Assembly (NCBI RefSeq): GCF_007754425.1
Contig: NZ_CP037452.1
Location: 1,645,501-1,709,500 of the forward strand
Length of the DNA: 64,000 bases
Direction: 5' to 3'
Source of the DNA: Gimesia fumaroli
GTDB lineage: Bacteria > Planctomycetota > Planctomycetia > Planctomycetales > Planctomycetaceae
Position 1 is the first letter of the stretch. Every line of letters begins with the position of its first letter. The position numbers were made by a program, and so were the translations under genes. Below are positions 8,873 through 19,561 of this stretch, piece by piece. A model generated the notes under the pieces. It worked only from the letters and a program-made list of their open reading frames with translations. It had not been told where the DNA came from and did no database searches.

Positions 8873-9910
8873 GTGTCCCCCAGAATGCAGCCCCAGCAAA
8901 AACTCAGTGGAATTTTTACCCCGAATCTGGTTCCCTACGATTCCAAAGGCGAAATTAACGAGCCGGAATTACGACGCTACATCGATTGGCTCATTGAAAA
9001 AGGGGTTCACGGGCTTTATCCCAACGGTTCTACCGGCGAATTTACCCGTTTTACTCCCGAGGAACGGCGTCGGATTGTGGCGATCATTGCTGATCAGACC
9101 AAGGGGCGTGTGCCGATTTTAGCGGGAGCGGCGGAAGCCAACGTTCGCGAAACCATTAAAGCGTGCGAGTACTATCATGGCCTGGGCATTCGGGCCGTGG
9201 CGATTGTGGCTCCCTTTTATTACAAGCTGAGCCCCGCTTCGGTTTATGCCTATTTTAAGGAAATTGGCGATAATACTCCGATCGATGTGACCCTGTATAA
9301 CATTCCGATGTTTGCCAGCCCGATCGATGTACCTACAATTCAGCGCCTTTCCGAAGAATGCGAAAAGATCGTGGCGATCAAAGATTCATCGGGAGATATC
9401 CCGAATATGATTCGTATGATTCAAGCCGTGCGTCCGAACCGTCCTGATTTTTCATTTCTGACCGGTTGGGATGCCGCTTTGATGCCGCTGCTGTTGAGCG
9501 GGGCTGATGGGGGAACGAATGCCAGTTCGGGAGTGGTTCCTGAACTGACGCGGAAGCTCTACGATTTGACGATGTCGGCTCAACTGGATGAAGCCCGCCG
9601 AGTGCAATATGACTTGTTGACTCTGTTTGACACGATGATTTACTCAGCCGAGTTTCCGGAAGGATTCCGGGCTGCTGTTGAACTGCGTGGTTTTCAAATG
9701 GGGCAGGGGCGACAACCGATTACCTCAGAGCAACAGACAGATATTTCCACATTAAGTCGAACGCTGCAGTGCATGTTGTCCCAACACGGCTTTACGAATG
9801 AGCCGATCGGCGGCTGTGCTACCGGAATCACGGAAGAGCTGGGCAGCAATGACGTGTCACAAATTGTGCAACACGTCGTTGCCGAACTCAACCGTCGGAA
9901 TCTGATTTAG
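8873..9910 (+). CDS. dihydrodipicolinate synthase / N-acetylneuraminate lyase family aldolase
   Basis: Class I (Schiff-base) TIM-barrel aldolase. Visible motifs are GSTGEF (52-57) for carboxylate binding, Y142 in LYNIP and Schiff-base lysine K170 in [10 protein letters not shown]. At 345 residues it is about 50 longer than DapA, with a C-terminal extension after about 300 containing a Cys and a coiled end. The GST motif and extension make a true lysine-pathway DapA uncertain; a sugar-acid lyase or keto-deoxy-acid aldolase is equally possible. The start may be GTG 8873 or ATG 8885; there is no strong ribosome binding site. It converges with alaS. Confidence 0.88.
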   Translation: MSPRMQPQQKLSGIFTPNLVPYDSKGEINEPELRRYIDWLIEKGVHGLYPNGSTGEFTRFTPEERRRIVAIIADQTKGRVPILAGAAEANVRETIKACEYYHGLGIRAVAIVAPFYYKLSPASVYAYFKEIGDNTPIDVTLYNIPMFASPIDVPTIQRLSEECEKIVAIKDSSGDIPNMIRMIQAVRPNRPDFSFLTGWDAALMPLLLSGADGGTNASSGVVPELTRKLYDLTMSAQLDEARRVQYDLLTLFDTMIYSAEFPEGFRAAVELRGFQMGQGRQPITSEQQTDISTLSRTLQCMLSQHGFTNEPIGGCATGITEELGSNDVSQIVQHVVAELNRRNLI

Positions 9911-9924
9911 CCGATCATCAAAGT

Positions 9925-12552
9925 TTACGCTTCGAGTTGACCGCGGTAGTAGTCTGCGCCGGTTGTCAGTGCATCGTCCAGTTTGTCAGGATCTTTACCG
10001 CCGGCTTCTGCCATGTCAGGGCGCCCACCACCTCCGCCGCCGACCACTTTGGCGGCGGCTTTGACGCAATCGCCGGCTTTGAGGCCCTGTTTGACCAGGT
10101 CCTTGTTGACGGCTGCCATCAGGGCGACTTTGCCGTCAATCACCGTACCCAGGATGAGAGCGACCTGCTTGCCTTTTTTACGCAGAAGGTCTGCCAGTTC
10201 TCGCAGTTGATCGCGGGAAGCGTCCTGTGCATGGTAAGAGACGATTTTGACATCGTTGACTGTGGGTGCGCGTTCCAGCAGCTCCTCTGCGGTGCCCGAC
10301 AGTGACTTGCTGGAATACTTCAAGAGTTGTTTTTTGGTGTCCCGTAATTCATCCTGAAGCTGCGCGATTCGCTGAGGCAGTTCATCGGGCCGGGGCACTT
10401 TAAGTTGTGCGGCAATTTCCTGAACCAGTTTCTCCGTGTTTCTGGTTTTCTCCAGGGCTTTGGAGCCGGTTAATGCGTGGATCCGGCGTACCCCTTTGGC
10501 GACGGGTTCTTCATTCACGATTTTGCAGAGTCCGACCTGTCCGGTGTTGGAGAGGTGGGTTCCCCCGCACAATTCAATACTGAAATCTCCCATTTGAACT
10601 ACACGCACATTATCGGGATATTTTTCACCGAACAATGCCATTGCACCAAGATCACGGGCTTTCTGCAGTTTCATCAGTTCGGTACTGACAGTAGCGCCTT
10701 CGGAAATACGCTGATTGATGATGTCTTCAATCTGGCTGAGTTCTTTGGGAGTGAGTGCTTTGCTATGGGAGAAGTCAAAGCGAAGTGTGTCTTCTTCTAC
10801 TTTGGAGCCCCGTTGCATGGCGTTTTCTCCCAGCACCGTTCGCAGTGCATGATGCAGCAGGTGGGTTGCCGAGTGAGCACGCTGGATGCCGGCGCGCCGT
10901 GTTTCAACTACCGTTGCTTTGAGAGTTTGTCCCAGATTGAGCTGGCCTTCTAACAGGTGGCCCAGATGCAGAGTCAATCCCCCATTTTTCTGGGTGTTGA
11001 TAACTTCAAATTTGACTCCGTCTGCTTCCATGAAACCAGTATCGCCTACCTGACCGCCGGCTTCTGCATAGAAGGGGGTTTCGTCAAGGACGATAGCAAC
11101 GGGGTGGGCGTGCCCTTTTTCCACGACGGACTCGACCAGACGGTCTTCTGCGATAATTCCAACGACTTTTCCTTCGGCTTCTGTGGTTTCGTAACCTTTG
11201 AAGATGGTATCGCTGGTTGTTTTATGCAGTGCTGTGAGCGGACCTTCTGACATCACCGAGTTTGCAAAGGCGTTTCTGCCGCTATCTTTCTGATGTCGAT
11301 CCATCAGGGTATTGAATTCATTGCGATTCACGGCAATATTATTTTTGGCAGCCAGGGCTTCAGTCAGTTCAATCAAAAATCCGTCTGTCTGGTGTAGATC
11401 GAAAGCGTCTTCGCCCGAAATTTCGGACTTGCCTTCCTGTTCTGCTTTCTTCAGGAACCCAGCGAAACGGGTGAGTCCTTTTTCAATGACGTCCAGAAAC
11501 TGTTCTTCTTCGTCTTTGATTGTGTTCTGAACATTTTTAACTGTTTTGACGATGTCCGGGTAGGGCGTTTTCATAATTTCAACGACCGCAGGTACCAGCT
11601 GATACAGGAAGGGTTCATTTTTACCAAGCAGATAACCTTCGAGAAGCGCGCGTCTGAGTAATTGACGTACGACATAGCTTTCTTTGAGACTGCCGGGATT
11701 GACCCCTTCATGGATACTGAAAGTAATGGCGCGGACATGGTCAGAGATACGACGAATGGGGCGTCCTTCGGGGGCTTCAAACTTGTAGGACGTGCCGACG
11801 GTATCAGCAGCTGCCAGGCAGAGTTGTTTGAGCGTATCGATTTCAAAGTTACTGGGGACTCCCTGCAGAACCGATGCGGTTCGTTCGAGCCCCATGCCGG
11901 TATCAATGTTTTGTTTTGGGAGTGGCTTCAGGTTATCGGGTGGATCTCCCACGCGGTTGAATTGCGTGAAGACCAGGTTCCAGATTTCGACGTTGTCCTT
12001 GCCGCCATTGGGGTGATAGAAAATTTCACTACACGGGCCACAGACGCCATCCGGGCCTAACGAAGGTGCGCCGGCGGGCCAGAAGTTTTCGTGTTCATTT
12101 TCACGGCTGATGCGATTGGCGGGGAGCTTGATTTCGTCGTGCCAGATATTGTAGGCTTCGTCATCTTCTTTGTAGACGGTGACCGACAGCAGGCTTGGAT
12201 CGAGACCCAGCCATTTTTTATCGGTCAGATATTCCCAGGCCCAGTGAATGGCTTCGCGTTTGAAATAATCTCCGAACGAGAAGTTACCCAGCATTTCAAA
12301 AAACGTGTGATGATAGGCGGTGACGCCGACATTCTGAATATCACCCGTACGGAGACACATCTGGCACGTTGTGGCGCGCGTGAATTCGAGTTTGCCCACA
12401 CCCAGGAACTGATCTTTAAACTGGTTCATCCCGGCGGGGGTAAATAACACGCTGGGGTCATCGCGTGGAACCAGGACATCGGATGGTCTTCTGACACAAC
12501 CTTTTTCTTCAAAGAAGGAAAGATAACTCTCGCGAAGTTCGTCTGTTTTCAT
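9925..12552 (-). CDS. alaS: alanyl-tRNA synthetase
   Basis: Charges tRNA-Ala and edits mischarged Ser/Gly. The class II core has [14 protein letters not shown] (85-98) and CGPCSEI; the editing domain has the zinc-binding HSATH (560-564) and CGGTH (662-666); the C-Ala domain ends in [15 protein letters not shown]. Full length at 875 residues. Its ATG (12550-12552) overlaps the TGA of the preceding protease gene in an ATGA arrangement, so translation is likely coupled. Confidence 0.97.
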   Translation of the reverse strand: MKTDELRESYLSFFEEKGCVRRPSDVLVPRDDPSVLFTPAGMNQFKDQFLGVGKLEFTRATTCQMCLRTGDIQNVGVTAYHHTFFEMLGNFSFGDYFKREAIHWAWEYLTDKKWLGLDPSLLSVTVYKEDDEAYNIWHDEIKLPANRISRENEHENFWPAGAPSLGPDGVCGPCSEIFYHPNGGKDNVEIWNLVFTQFNRVGDPPDNLKPLPKQNIDTGMGLERTASVLQGVPSNFEIDTLKQLCLAAADTVGTSYKFEAPEGRPIRRISDHVRAITFSIHEGVNPGSLKESYVVRQLLRRALLEGYLLGKNEPFLYQLVPAVVEIMKTPYPDIVKTVKNVQNTIKDEEEQFLDVIEKGLTRFAGFLKKAEQEGKSEISGEDAFDLHQTDGFLIELTEALAAKNNIAVNRNEFNTLMDRHQKDSGRNAFANSVMSEGPLTALHKTTSDTIFKGYETTEAEGKVVGIIAEDRLVESVVEKGHAHPVAIVLDETPFYAEAGGQVGDTGFMEADGVKFEVINTQKNGGLTLHLGHLLEGQLNLGQTLKATVVETRRAGIQRAHSATHLLHHALRTVLGENAMQRGSKVEEDTLRFDFSHSKALTPKELSQIEDIINQRISEGATVSTELMKLQKARDLGAMALFGEKYPDNVRVVQMGDFSIELCGGTHLSNTGQVGLCKIVNEEPVAKGVRRIHALTGSKALEKTRNTEKLVQEIAAQLKVPRPDELPQRIAQLQDELRDTKKQLLKYSSKSLSGTAEELLERAPTVNDVKIVSYHAQDASRDQLRELADLLRKKGKQVALILGTVIDGKVALMAAVNKDLVKQGLKAGDCVKAAAKVVGGGGGGRPDMAEAGGKDPDKLDDALTTGADYYRGQLEA

Positions 12553-14165
12553 TGTTTTTTGATTGCTTCTTGGGGAGAAAGGATCACCTTTCGGCCATCC
12601 AAAAGTTGTAATGTTACTGGTGAATCGTTTACCTTTTGTATTTCCCGGTAAAACGATTCCGGCATCCTGACCATCTGGTTATTAATATGGCTGATAAAGT
12701 TTCCCTCTTTGAGGCCAGCCTGTTGTGCAGGGCTTTCCGGAGCGACATGCGTCACGACGACCGCAGGTGGGTAACTGAACGGACTGAAGGTAAATTTCTT
12801 GCGCGCCGTAGGATAATCAACTCTAAGTCCGCGCCAGAGAGGGTGCTGAAACTGAGTTTGAACAATTCCCTCATCATCCGCCACTGGCCATTTTCCTAGT
12901 TTCACTGTCAGAGTCAACTCATGCGGTTTTTTTCCTCTCAAGATTTGGAGCTTTACTTCCTTTCCCGCGCCTGCCTTGCCTACTTCCCGCATCAAGTCGA
13001 AATCACGGGTCAGTTTTTGTCCGTCGATCGAGAGAATCAGGTCGCCTGGCAGCATGCCGGCGATTTGGGCAGGGGAGTACTGTTTGACGCTTTCGGCTTT
13101 CACATAATAGGGCTCTTGCAGCACGGAATTCCGTGCGAAGAGATGCCTTGCCTGATTTTGTTCAATGGTCCGGGGATAGATACCTAAAAAACCGTATTCG
13201 GCTTCCATGCCCGCGGCAAGTCGGTTGATAATCCGCAGGGTTGCTTTGTCAATCGGAATGGCATAGCCCGTCGACTTTTCATAACCCTCTAATGCGGCGA
13301 GAGAGGTGGTTACGCCGATTAGATTTCCATCAAGGTCCAGTAAGGCACCGCCACTGGTACCGAGGTCGAGGTGTGTGTCGACCTGTAATAATGTTCCAAA
13401 GTGGTGCAGCGTTTCTTCTTTATCCAGTTCCTGATTTAAAAAATTTTTGAAGACCGGCACCGGGTAACGATGAAAATTGCTGACGATTCCCCAACTTGCA
13501 CTGGGTGAGCCATCACGGGCGATGGCATAGGGATTTCCCAAGGCAATCACAAACTGGCCTTTGCGAATTGCTTCGGTGCTTCCGTATTTGATGGGATTGA
13601 GAGAGCGAGGGCTATTACTGGAAAGTCCTTTAGCTGGTGTGAGGACAGCCAGATCACTGCGCGGATCCGCGGCGATCAGTTCTGCATAAAATCCCTGTCG
13701 GTTGGCGGCGTGCACATAAATTCGATTTTCCGAAATGGCTTTCTGCCCTGCAACCGGTCCGCCCTCTGTGAGATGGTAGTTTGTCAGTATCAATACCCGA
13801 TTCTGTTTTGTCGGGTCTGGAATGAGAATTCCTGCTCCAAATTCATTGGGGATAAAATTCAGGTTTTTCGGATCTTGCGATAAATTTAATCCCTGATTCG
13901 GATCCAGACCGAAGGGGGCGGGAATCCGCGATTGAATCTGTTGGCGTTTCGTTTTGATTTTTGAAATGGCGACGACCGACTGCTCCGATTTTTCAATAGC
14001 TCGTACCAGTTGCTGTTGAACGGCAAAGGCTATGGCCCGGGCATCCGGTTGTTGCGCATAGAGTAGCTGGGTTTGGAAAGAGAGCAGTATATACAGCCCG
14101 ATCAGGAATGCGATGAATGGCACGACATGACTGCGAGCAAATTGTAATGGTTGAGCATTGAACAT
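12549..14165 (-). CDS. HtrA/DegP-like trypsin-type serine protease with PDZ domains
   Basis: Envelope serine protease of the S1C type. A hydrophobic N-terminal segment (about 13-37) acts as signal or anchor. The triad reads H131 (TNYHLTEGG), D171 (DPRSDLAVL) and S271 ([13 protein letters not shown]). Two PDZ-like modules follow (about 310-410 and 440-530), with [20 protein letters not shown] and [14 protein letters not shown]. The protein is 538 residues. It lies downstream of recA, with a terminator between them, and overlaps alaS by 4 bp, an unusual pairing of protein quality control with tRNA charging. An AGGTC element precedes the ATG. Confidence 0.88.
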   Translation of the reverse strand: MFNAQPLQFARSHVVPFIAFLIGLYILLSFQTQLLYAQQPDARAIAFAVQQQLVRAIEKSEQSVVAISKIKTKRQQIQSRIPAPFGLDPNQGLNLSQDPKNLNFIPNEFGAGILIPDPTKQNRVLILTNYHLTEGGPVAGQKAISENRIYVHAANRQGFYAELIAADPRSDLAVLTPAKGLSSNSPRSLNPIKYGSTEAIRKGQFVIALGNPYAIARDGSPSASWGIVSNFHRYPVPVFKNFLNQELDKEETLHHFGTLLQVDTHLDLGTSGGALLDLDGNLIGVTTSLAALEGYEKSTGYAIPIDKATLRIINRLAAGMEAEYGFLGIYPRTIEQNQARHLFARNSVLQEPYYVKAESVKQYSPAQIAGMLPGDLILSIDGQKLTRDFDLMREVGKAGAGKEVKLQILRGKKPHELTLTVKLGKWPVADDEGIVQTQFQHPLWRGLRVDYPTARKKFTFSPFSYPPAVVVTHVAPESPAQQAGLKEGNFISHINNQMVRMPESFYREIQKVNDSPVTLQLLDGRKVILSPQEAIKKQ

Positions 14166-14283
14166 GCATTGACCTGGATTGAATCAAAGGGAAATGTATC
14201 TGCGATACAGGTGAACTTGTTTCAAGTCAGCCCGACGTTGCTGATTTCTGATTTTACTCTGTTTTTGGGTATAACCCAATGCA

Positions 14284-14322
14284 AAACGACCTTGAATACC
14301 ACTTCTGGCATCAAGGTCGTTT
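14284..14322 (-). terminator. rho-independent terminator of recA
   Basis: AAACGACCTTGA (14284-14295) and TCAAGGTCGTTT (14311-14322) form a perfect 12 bp stem with a 15 nt loop. On the minus strand it is followed by TTTT. It sits 47 nt beyond the recA stop. Confidence 0.8.
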
Positions 14323-14368
14323 ATGCGTCTACTGATGAATGAGTTGCGTTTACTGGACGTTAACGAAA

Positions 14369-15445
14369 TCAGGCTTCGACCGCTTCCGGCTGGGAAGAGG
14401 GAACAAGCCCTTTTGCTTCCAGAACTTTCTGTTTGATTTCCTGGCAGATATCAGGGTTCTCTTCCAGCACGACCTTGGAACGGTCGCGACCTTGTCCGAG
14501 ACGTGTTTCTCCGTAGCTGAACCAGCTTCCGGCCTTTTTGACAATTTTATTTTCGACGGCAAGATCCAGCAGGTCCAGTTCAAAGTTAATTCCGCCCGTC
14601 GTGAGCATATCGAATTCGGCGATGCGGAACGGAGGGGCGATCTTATTTTTGACGATCTTGGCTTTCATACGAATGCCGGTAACCGTATCGCCGTCTTTCA
14701 GAGTCGCGATGCGGCGGACATCGACACGAACTGAGCTGTAAAACTTCAGGGCACGACCGCCGGGCGTCGTTTCGGGGCTGCCGAACATGACGCCAATTTT
14801 CTCACGAATCTGATTGATGAAAATCACAGTCGTTTTCGATTTGGAAATCGCGCCGGTTAACTTTCGCATGGCTTGACTCATCATGCGCGCCTGTAGACCA
14901 ACGTGTGTATCGCCGATCTCACCATCCAGTTCAGCTTTCGGAACCAGAGCGGCAACCGAGTCCACGACAATGACGTCAACGGAATTCGATTTGATCAGCA
15001 TTTCGGCAATCTGCAGTCCTTCTTCACCATAGGTGGGTTGGCTGACCAGAAGTTCCGAAATGTTAACGCCGAGTTTCTTGGCCCAGACGGGATCCAGTGC
15101 ATGCTCGGCATCGATAAAGGCGGCGATGCCCCCTTCTTTTTGGGCATTGGCAATCACATGTAATGCGAGCGTGGTTTTCCCACTCGATTCAGGGCCGTAC
15201 AGCTCAATGATACGACCGCGGGGAAAGCCTTTGCCGCCCAGTGCCAGGTCGAGTGAGAGCGCGCCGCTGGCAATCGAGGGAACGGCCTGGGCGTTATCGC
15301 CCGTCAGTTTCATGATAGCGCCTTTGCCGAACGCCTGCTCAATTTGTCCCAGAGCGTTGGTGAGCATTCCTTCGGAGTCACCAGAGCCGTTATTCTTAGT
15401 GGGAGGGGGAGTTGCAGCTCGTTTTGATCGTGCTTTTGCAGCCAT
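14369..15445 (-). CDS. recA: recombinase A
   Basis: DNA-dependent ATPase for strand exchange and SOS coprotease. Walker [10 protein letters not shown] is at 84-92; the L1/L2 region reads [26 protein letters not shown]-like, and the core is complete in 358 residues. The N-terminus has a basic Ala/Pro-rich extension. A clear AAGGA lies 7-8 nt before the ATG. A dyad overlapping a candidate promoter lies about 150 bp upstream (see 15595-15631), which fits damage control. Confidence 0.98.
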   Translation of the reverse strand: MAAKARSKRAATPPPTKNNGSGDSEGMLTNALGQIEQAFGKGAIMKLTGDNAQAVPSIASGALSLDLALGGKGFPRGRIIELYGPESSGKTTLALHVIANAQKEGGIAAFIDAEHALDPVWAKKLGVNISELLVSQPTYGEEGLQIAEMLIKSNSVDVIVVDSVAALVPKAELDGEIGDTHVGLQARMMSQAMRKLTGAISKSKTTVIFINQIREKIGVMFGSPETTPGGRALKFYSSVRVDVRRIATLKDGDTVTGIRMKAKIVKNKIAPPFRIAEFDMLTTGGINFELDLLDLAVENKIVKKAGSWFSYGETRLGQGRDRSKVVLEENPDICQEIKQKVLEAKGLVPSSQPEAVEA

Positions 15446-15594
15446 TGAGGTCTTCCTTCAATAATATGGCATTTGCCCCGCAAATGAGTTCGAGTTCGTC
15501 AGGCGAAGCAAGTGCCTAATTTATCGAGAATTGCGGGGACGCTATTATTGAACGCCGTCTCGACCCATGGATTCTAAAAGAAGTATCTATTGTG

Positions 15595-15631
15595 AACTAA
15601 TATATACTAGTTAGTTTTTCTTCTGCCACAA
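15595..15631 (-). promoter_or_regulatory. candidate recA promoter with overlapping dyad
   Basis: On the minus strand, TTGTGG (complement of 15626-15631) and TAGTAT (complement of 15604-15609) are spaced by 16 bp. The -10 is covered by AACTA (15595-15599)/TAGTT (15608-15612), an 18 bp dyad. This is the position expected of a LexA-type operator, but no planctomycete consensus was available for comparison. Confidence 0.3.
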
Positions 15632-15732
15632 TAGAAAACATGAGACATTTTTATCTGTCGGCAATTATTTCAGAATTTCCCCAGTCTGAAAAGGAATAAA
15701 TGGAGGGAAAGCTTTGAAAATTCACAATAAGC

Positions 15733-16299
15733 TCAGTCAGAGCCGGACTGGGTTTCTTTTTCAATCAGCATGCCCAGATACGACGTGCGGATGGGATGAG
15801 TCATTCCCAGATAAGCAGCCAGTTCAATGATGGCATTATCTGCTTCCTGGAGTTCCGACTCTTCTGCCAGGAGCTCTATTTCTGCAAACAGGCCCAGTCC
15901 TTCGACTTCATCGATGGTGATTTCAAAGGCGCGCTGCTGATGCTGACAGGTAAAGGGAGTCCGCCGTTTGCGGACACTTCTCAAAGGATGAAATCCCAGT
16001 AGCTCCAGCATTTCAGTCAGTTGTTCGAAGGCAGACTGGCCGGATTCAAATGCCAGCTCGATTTCTTTGCGTATTTTGCTGACCGTGTTCCGCTTGGGAC
16101 CTTTATAGGTGACCCGATTCTCAGAGCCGATGCGGCGGATGCGAAAGGCTTCGTCCGTTTCAGCAAAATTTCGTACGGGGTGCGTGAAGTAAAGGTCTTC
16201 CTGTTCCTGGTCCGTTTCCTGTGTCGCGCCGAGTTGTGCCAGTTGATCCAGCAAAGCCGTTTTATCAGCGAGTAAAAACTTTTGTTCCACTTCCAGCAT
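15733..16299 (-). CDS. CYTH-domain protein (class IV adenylate cyclase / triphosphatase family)
   Basis: 188 residues beginning MLEVEQKFLL, which supplies the E-x-E-x-K signature at residues 3-7. Alternating Arg/Lys and Glu strands follow (FRIRRIGSENRVTYKGPK; EITIDEVEGLG) that line the triphosphate tunnel. CYTH enzymes either hydrolyse inorganic or thiamine triphosphate or make cAMP; the sequence does not decide between them. It lies 48 bp downstream of the tetraheme lipoprotein gene on the same strand, and its stop is 288 bp before recA. Confidence 0.88.
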   Translation of the reverse strand: MLEVEQKFLLADKTALLDQLAQLGATQETDQEQEDLYFTHPVRNFAETDEAFRIRRIGSENRVTYKGPKRNTVSKIRKEIELAFESGQSAFEQLTEMLELLGFHPLRSVRKRRTPFTCQHQQRAFEITIDEVEGLGLFAEIELLAEESELQEADNAIIELAAYLGMTHPIRTSYLGMLIEKETQSGSD

Positions 16300-16347
16300 T
16301 GGGAGTCTCTATGATGGGGGACGTTCAGATAAATAGAACAAGGGGGT

Positions 16348-18027
16348 TTAGTCACGCCAGGGGTGTTTGATTTTTTCCCAGTAGGAGTCGAATTCAAACT
16401 TGGGACTGTTGTCGAGATCATGACACTGGTAGCAGGTACTCTTTTTGGCTTCGGCAAGCGTGACTCGCATCACTTTTTTGGCTTCTTCGAGTTTGTCCAT
16501 CTCAACCAGTTCGATGTGACCGCTTCCCGGGCCGTGACAGTTTTCACACTGCTGACCTAACAGGTGTGGCGATTCCTGTTTATTCACAAAACCACTTTTG
16601 TAACGAATCACTTCTTGAGGATGCCAACCGGTCACATGGCAGGAGAGACATTCAGGATCATAGATGCGGGAAATAATTTTCTCACCTCGTTCAATCTGAT
16701 CCTTGCGCCCGTTAATCAGGCTTTCATAGGCATGGGCGTGCGCGGTGGTGAGCCATTTTTCATAGGCTTTGGTATGACACTCGCCGCACGTTTCGGCTCC
16801 GACGAATGTGGCGCCGCGGGGGTGGTCGATGGGAAGTTCTTTCGCTGCCAGATCTTCCTGTTTCAGGCGATCCTGATAGAACTGCATGTGTTCGGCCATG
16901 CGGGGGGTGTCTTTGAAACGTTGTTTATCGAGCTCGATTACCGTAAATCGAAACCGTTTTGAAGGATCGTCTTGGGACGCCTGTTTTGGATAATAGCCGA
17001 CGACTCCAGCGTTTTTTCCCTTGTGGCCGACATCGACCATCATAGTTTTGCCGATGAATTTTGGTTCGCCAATCGGGTCTTCTACACCACCTGCTGTTAG
17101 CAGAATGTCAAAGACGGGGAACTTCTCTGCCAGTGCCTTCGACTCCTCTTTTTCGGACTGGGAGAGCAGAATCATCAGATCCGGTTTGGCTGCTTCCATT
17201 TTTTTGATCACGTCAGGCAGGACTTTGGCGGGTTCCTGCCAGGTGATATCGGGGACTTTTTCCATGTGGCTTTTACCGATGATCGAAGTAACCGCCATTG
17301 TGACGCCACCGACATCGATGATTTTGAAATGGCTTTTGCCCAGATCGGGTGTGTCCAGAATCAGAATATTTGCTGCCAAAAATGTGGGTGTCGTGTTGGG
17401 GGAATTGGGCTGGGGATTATGCAGTTGCAGGAAAATATCGGCGCCAAAGCGAAGTTCTTCCGGTCCCAGTCCGACCCCGGCGTATTTCATATCTTTCATT
17501 GAAGCGAGAATGGTTTCATATTTGATCTGGCTCTGTCGCCGATTGCGTTTAACGAGACCTCCCAGATCAAAAGCGGTGACAGGCCACTTGCGGTCTTCGA
17601 TCTGTTTGAAGAGATTGGCCAGTAGCGAAACGCCGCCGGTCTGATTTTGAGTACACCCGCAGGGTTCCAGATATCCGTGCCGTTCACCCGTTAAAACAAT
17701 CGCCAGTTCAGGCGCAGGCCAATCCTTAAATAATGGCTTAGGTGTGCTTTGAGAAACCGCCGTTATTTTCGTCGTTACTGTCGCTTTGTTTTTTTCCGGA
17801 GCGGTTTTTTTCATTTTGGTAACATCGGGAGTTTCCGATGTGGAATCCGAATCTTGTTCGGCAGAAGGAGAACGTTCCGGACTCTGTTGTTGCGATTGAT
17901 TTTCAGAAACGGCTGAATCGGAAGTTGTTGTCGTTGACTGAGATGTGTTGCTTTCACAACCAGCCTGCAGAAGCAGGCAGAGCAGAGAAAGCAGGCAATA
18001 TTGGAGTGAGATTTGTTTCGATAACAT
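16348..18027 (-). CDS. tetraheme c-type cytochrome lipoprotein with UshA-like N-domain
   Basis: A lipobox ending LQAGC (Cys24) predicts a lipidated exported protein. A Ser/Thr/Glu-rich linker follows to about 95. Residues about 100-390 resemble the metallophosphatase fold of 5'-nucleotidases (LTGERHGYLEPCGC, TAFDLGGL) but with few catalytic His/Asp seen. The C-terminal part has four heme motifs: CGECH (414), CLSCH (460), CENCH (494) and CYQCH (532), like cytochrome c554. It is probably an envelope electron carrier. The DUF1573 gene upstream is on the same strand. The substrate is unknown. Confidence 0.85.
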   Translation of the reverse strand: MLSKQISLQYCLLSLLCLLLQAGCESNTSQSTTTTSDSAVSENQSQQQSPERSPSAEQDSDSTSETPDVTKMKKTAPEKNKATVTTKITAVSQSTPKPLFKDWPAPELAIVLTGERHGYLEPCGCTQNQTGGVSLLANLFKQIEDRKWPVTAFDLGGLVKRNRRQSQIKYETILASMKDMKYAGVGLGPEELRFGADIFLQLHNPQPNSPNTTPTFLAANILILDTPDLGKSHFKIIDVGGVTMAVTSIIGKSHMEKVPDITWQEPAKVLPDVIKKMEAAKPDLMILLSQSEKEESKALAEKFPVFDILLTAGGVEDPIGEPKFIGKTMMVDVGHKGKNAGVVGYYPKQASQDDPSKRFRFTVIELDKQRFKDTPRMAEHMQFYQDRLKQEDLAAKELPIDHPRGATFVGAETCGECHTKAYEKWLTTAHAHAYESLINGRKDQIERGEKIISRIYDPECLSCHVTGWHPQEVIRYKSGFVNKQESPHLLGQQCENCHGPGSGHIELVEMDKLEEAKKVMRVTLAEAKKSTCYQCHDLDNSPKFEFDSYWEKIKHPWRD

Positions 18028-18213
18028 TCAATGCGGCCTTCCATGGAAATGAATGAGGAACATAAACAGGGTAGGAGATTCCTCGCTGTTTATCTTAGCT
18101 CATCACATGGTGTTGCGTCAAAGTGGATCTGACAGTGGCCCGGACAAAGTGAAAGAGAAAATAGATAAAAACAAGACGGAGCTATGAGTTTGAGAACAGA
18201 TTCGAGCCTGAAT

Positions 18214-19458
18214 TCAGGGTTTGAGTGAAATGAACTGAACCCGGAACTCAATTTCTTTGGCATTGGGGTGGTTTGTTTGCAGTTTGACTTTCGCCAGATT
18301 GGTACGCCCAAAGGAGACTGGCGGTCCAGGTGGAACAGCAAATTTCAAAACATAGCGCTGTTTCGTTTTCGATTGAAAGCTGTCATCTTTTTTGAGCTCA
18401 AATTTCAGAAAATCAGGTGAGATTTCCTGATCGACAATTTCCAGAGGTTGTTCAGTTCCTTCCACAAACATGGAGAGAACAACCTCTTTTCCTTTTTGGG
18501 CAGAAAACTCTCCCAGGTTCAAGACCATGGATTGCGGGTTCCAATGCACACCAAATGTCGGAACAATTCGAATGGGGCCTGTATGATTTCCTGAAACCTG
18601 AATCACGAATGTTCGATTTTCGGCCGGATGCTCGTGCTTGTGGTCGTGCCCTTCAGGATGATCGTGTGCTTCTGCGGACAAGTCATTGGGGATGTCTGTC
18701 TTAACTGTCAAATGTTCACTGAATCCTCCCAGGGGGAACTTGGTGGGGTCGGCGGTGACCTCGATCGAATAGCCTGACTTGGCATCCGCTTCTTTGAGTT
18801 CTTCCGGGGTGAGTGGTTTGAAGGAAGCCTTCAGCCCGGAACGGTCGGATTCGATTGCTGTGATCTTGAATTCATCCAGGTACTTGGTGTGCATTGATCC
18901 CTGGTACGAAACCGGTTTATCACTCGACATGGTGGGAAGGGACCAGCTTGCTGTCCCCATCATCCCTCCGCTAAACGTAATCAGAGTATTGGCGGTGCCT
19001 TCGATCTGAAGTTTGAGTTCCTGATTCTTAGGATCGTTTGTGAAAATGGTGGCCGTTTGCCCGAAATGCTCCTGTGCACTTTTAGGGGTCCACGTCAGTT
19101 CGATCTCAATGGATTTCCCCGGGGCGACGGAATTGTCCTTCATTTCGCTGAGCGTACATTTACAGGTGGTGTTTCCTTTTTTGACTTCGAGTGGAACTTC
19201 CCCCTCATTTTTTAAGATAAACTTGTGCGACAATGATTGTCCCACCGCCATCTCACCAAAGTTATAGAGTGACTCATCGACGACTGCTTTGGGGTACGGG
19301 CCTTTTTCAGCAATCTTGGGGCGGTCGTCATCGGGGGATGCTACAGGTCTCGCCGGTTGCGGCGATTCAAGATCACCATTCCCCCGTCCGAGCCAGACAG
19401 TACCAACAAGTGCGACGATGAGAACAACCATTGTTGTGAAAACAGTACGAAGGTTCAT
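18214..19458 (-). CDS. DUF1573 exported protein with His-rich loop
   Basis: 414 residues. One N-terminal transmembrane/signal segment (VFTTMVVLIVALVGTVW) precedes a DUF1573 Ig-like domain (about 50-165) with LYNFGEMAVGQSLSHKF and a CKC pair, followed by further beta-rich sequence. Near the middle a His-rich loop (HDHPEGHDHKHEH) holds six His in 13 residues and could bind metal. The start is ATG 19458, with GGTGG just upstream; an in-frame ATG at 19497 would put hydrophilic residues before the signal segment. It may be cotranscribed with the cytochrome lipoprotein 186 bp downstream. Confidence 0.82.
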   Translation of the reverse strand: MNLRTVFTTMVVLIVALVGTVWLGRGNGDLESPQPARPVASPDDDRPKIAEKGPYPKAVVDESLYNFGEMAVGQSLSHKFILKNEGEVPLEVKKGNTTCKCTLSEMKDNSVAPGKSIEIELTWTPKSAQEHFGQTATIFTNDPKNQELKLQIEGTANTLITFSGGMMGTASWSLPTMSSDKPVSYQGSMHTKYLDEFKITAIESDRSGLKASFKPLTPEELKEADAKSGYSIEVTADPTKFPLGGFSEHLTVKTDIPNDLSAEAHDHPEGHDHKHEHPAENRTFVIQVSGNHTGPIRIVPTFGVHWNPQSMVLNLGEFSAQKGKEVVLSMFVEGTEQPLEIVDQEISPDFLKFELKKDDSFQSKTKQRYVLKFAVPPGPPVSFGRTNLAKVKLQTNHPNAKEIEFRVQFISLKP

Positions 19459-19561
19459 AATTCCACCAGCAAAGAAGTCGTTATATATGAGATACAAAAT
19501 AATAAGTTGAGGTACGACGATATTGTACCTGCCTGTATTATGAGGGGCAGGGCGCCTGAGT

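Noticed and set aside
10477-12447. Several long open frames antisense to alaS
   Set aside because: They are mirror frames of a strongly coding gene, have no ribosome sites and show no recognisable motifs.
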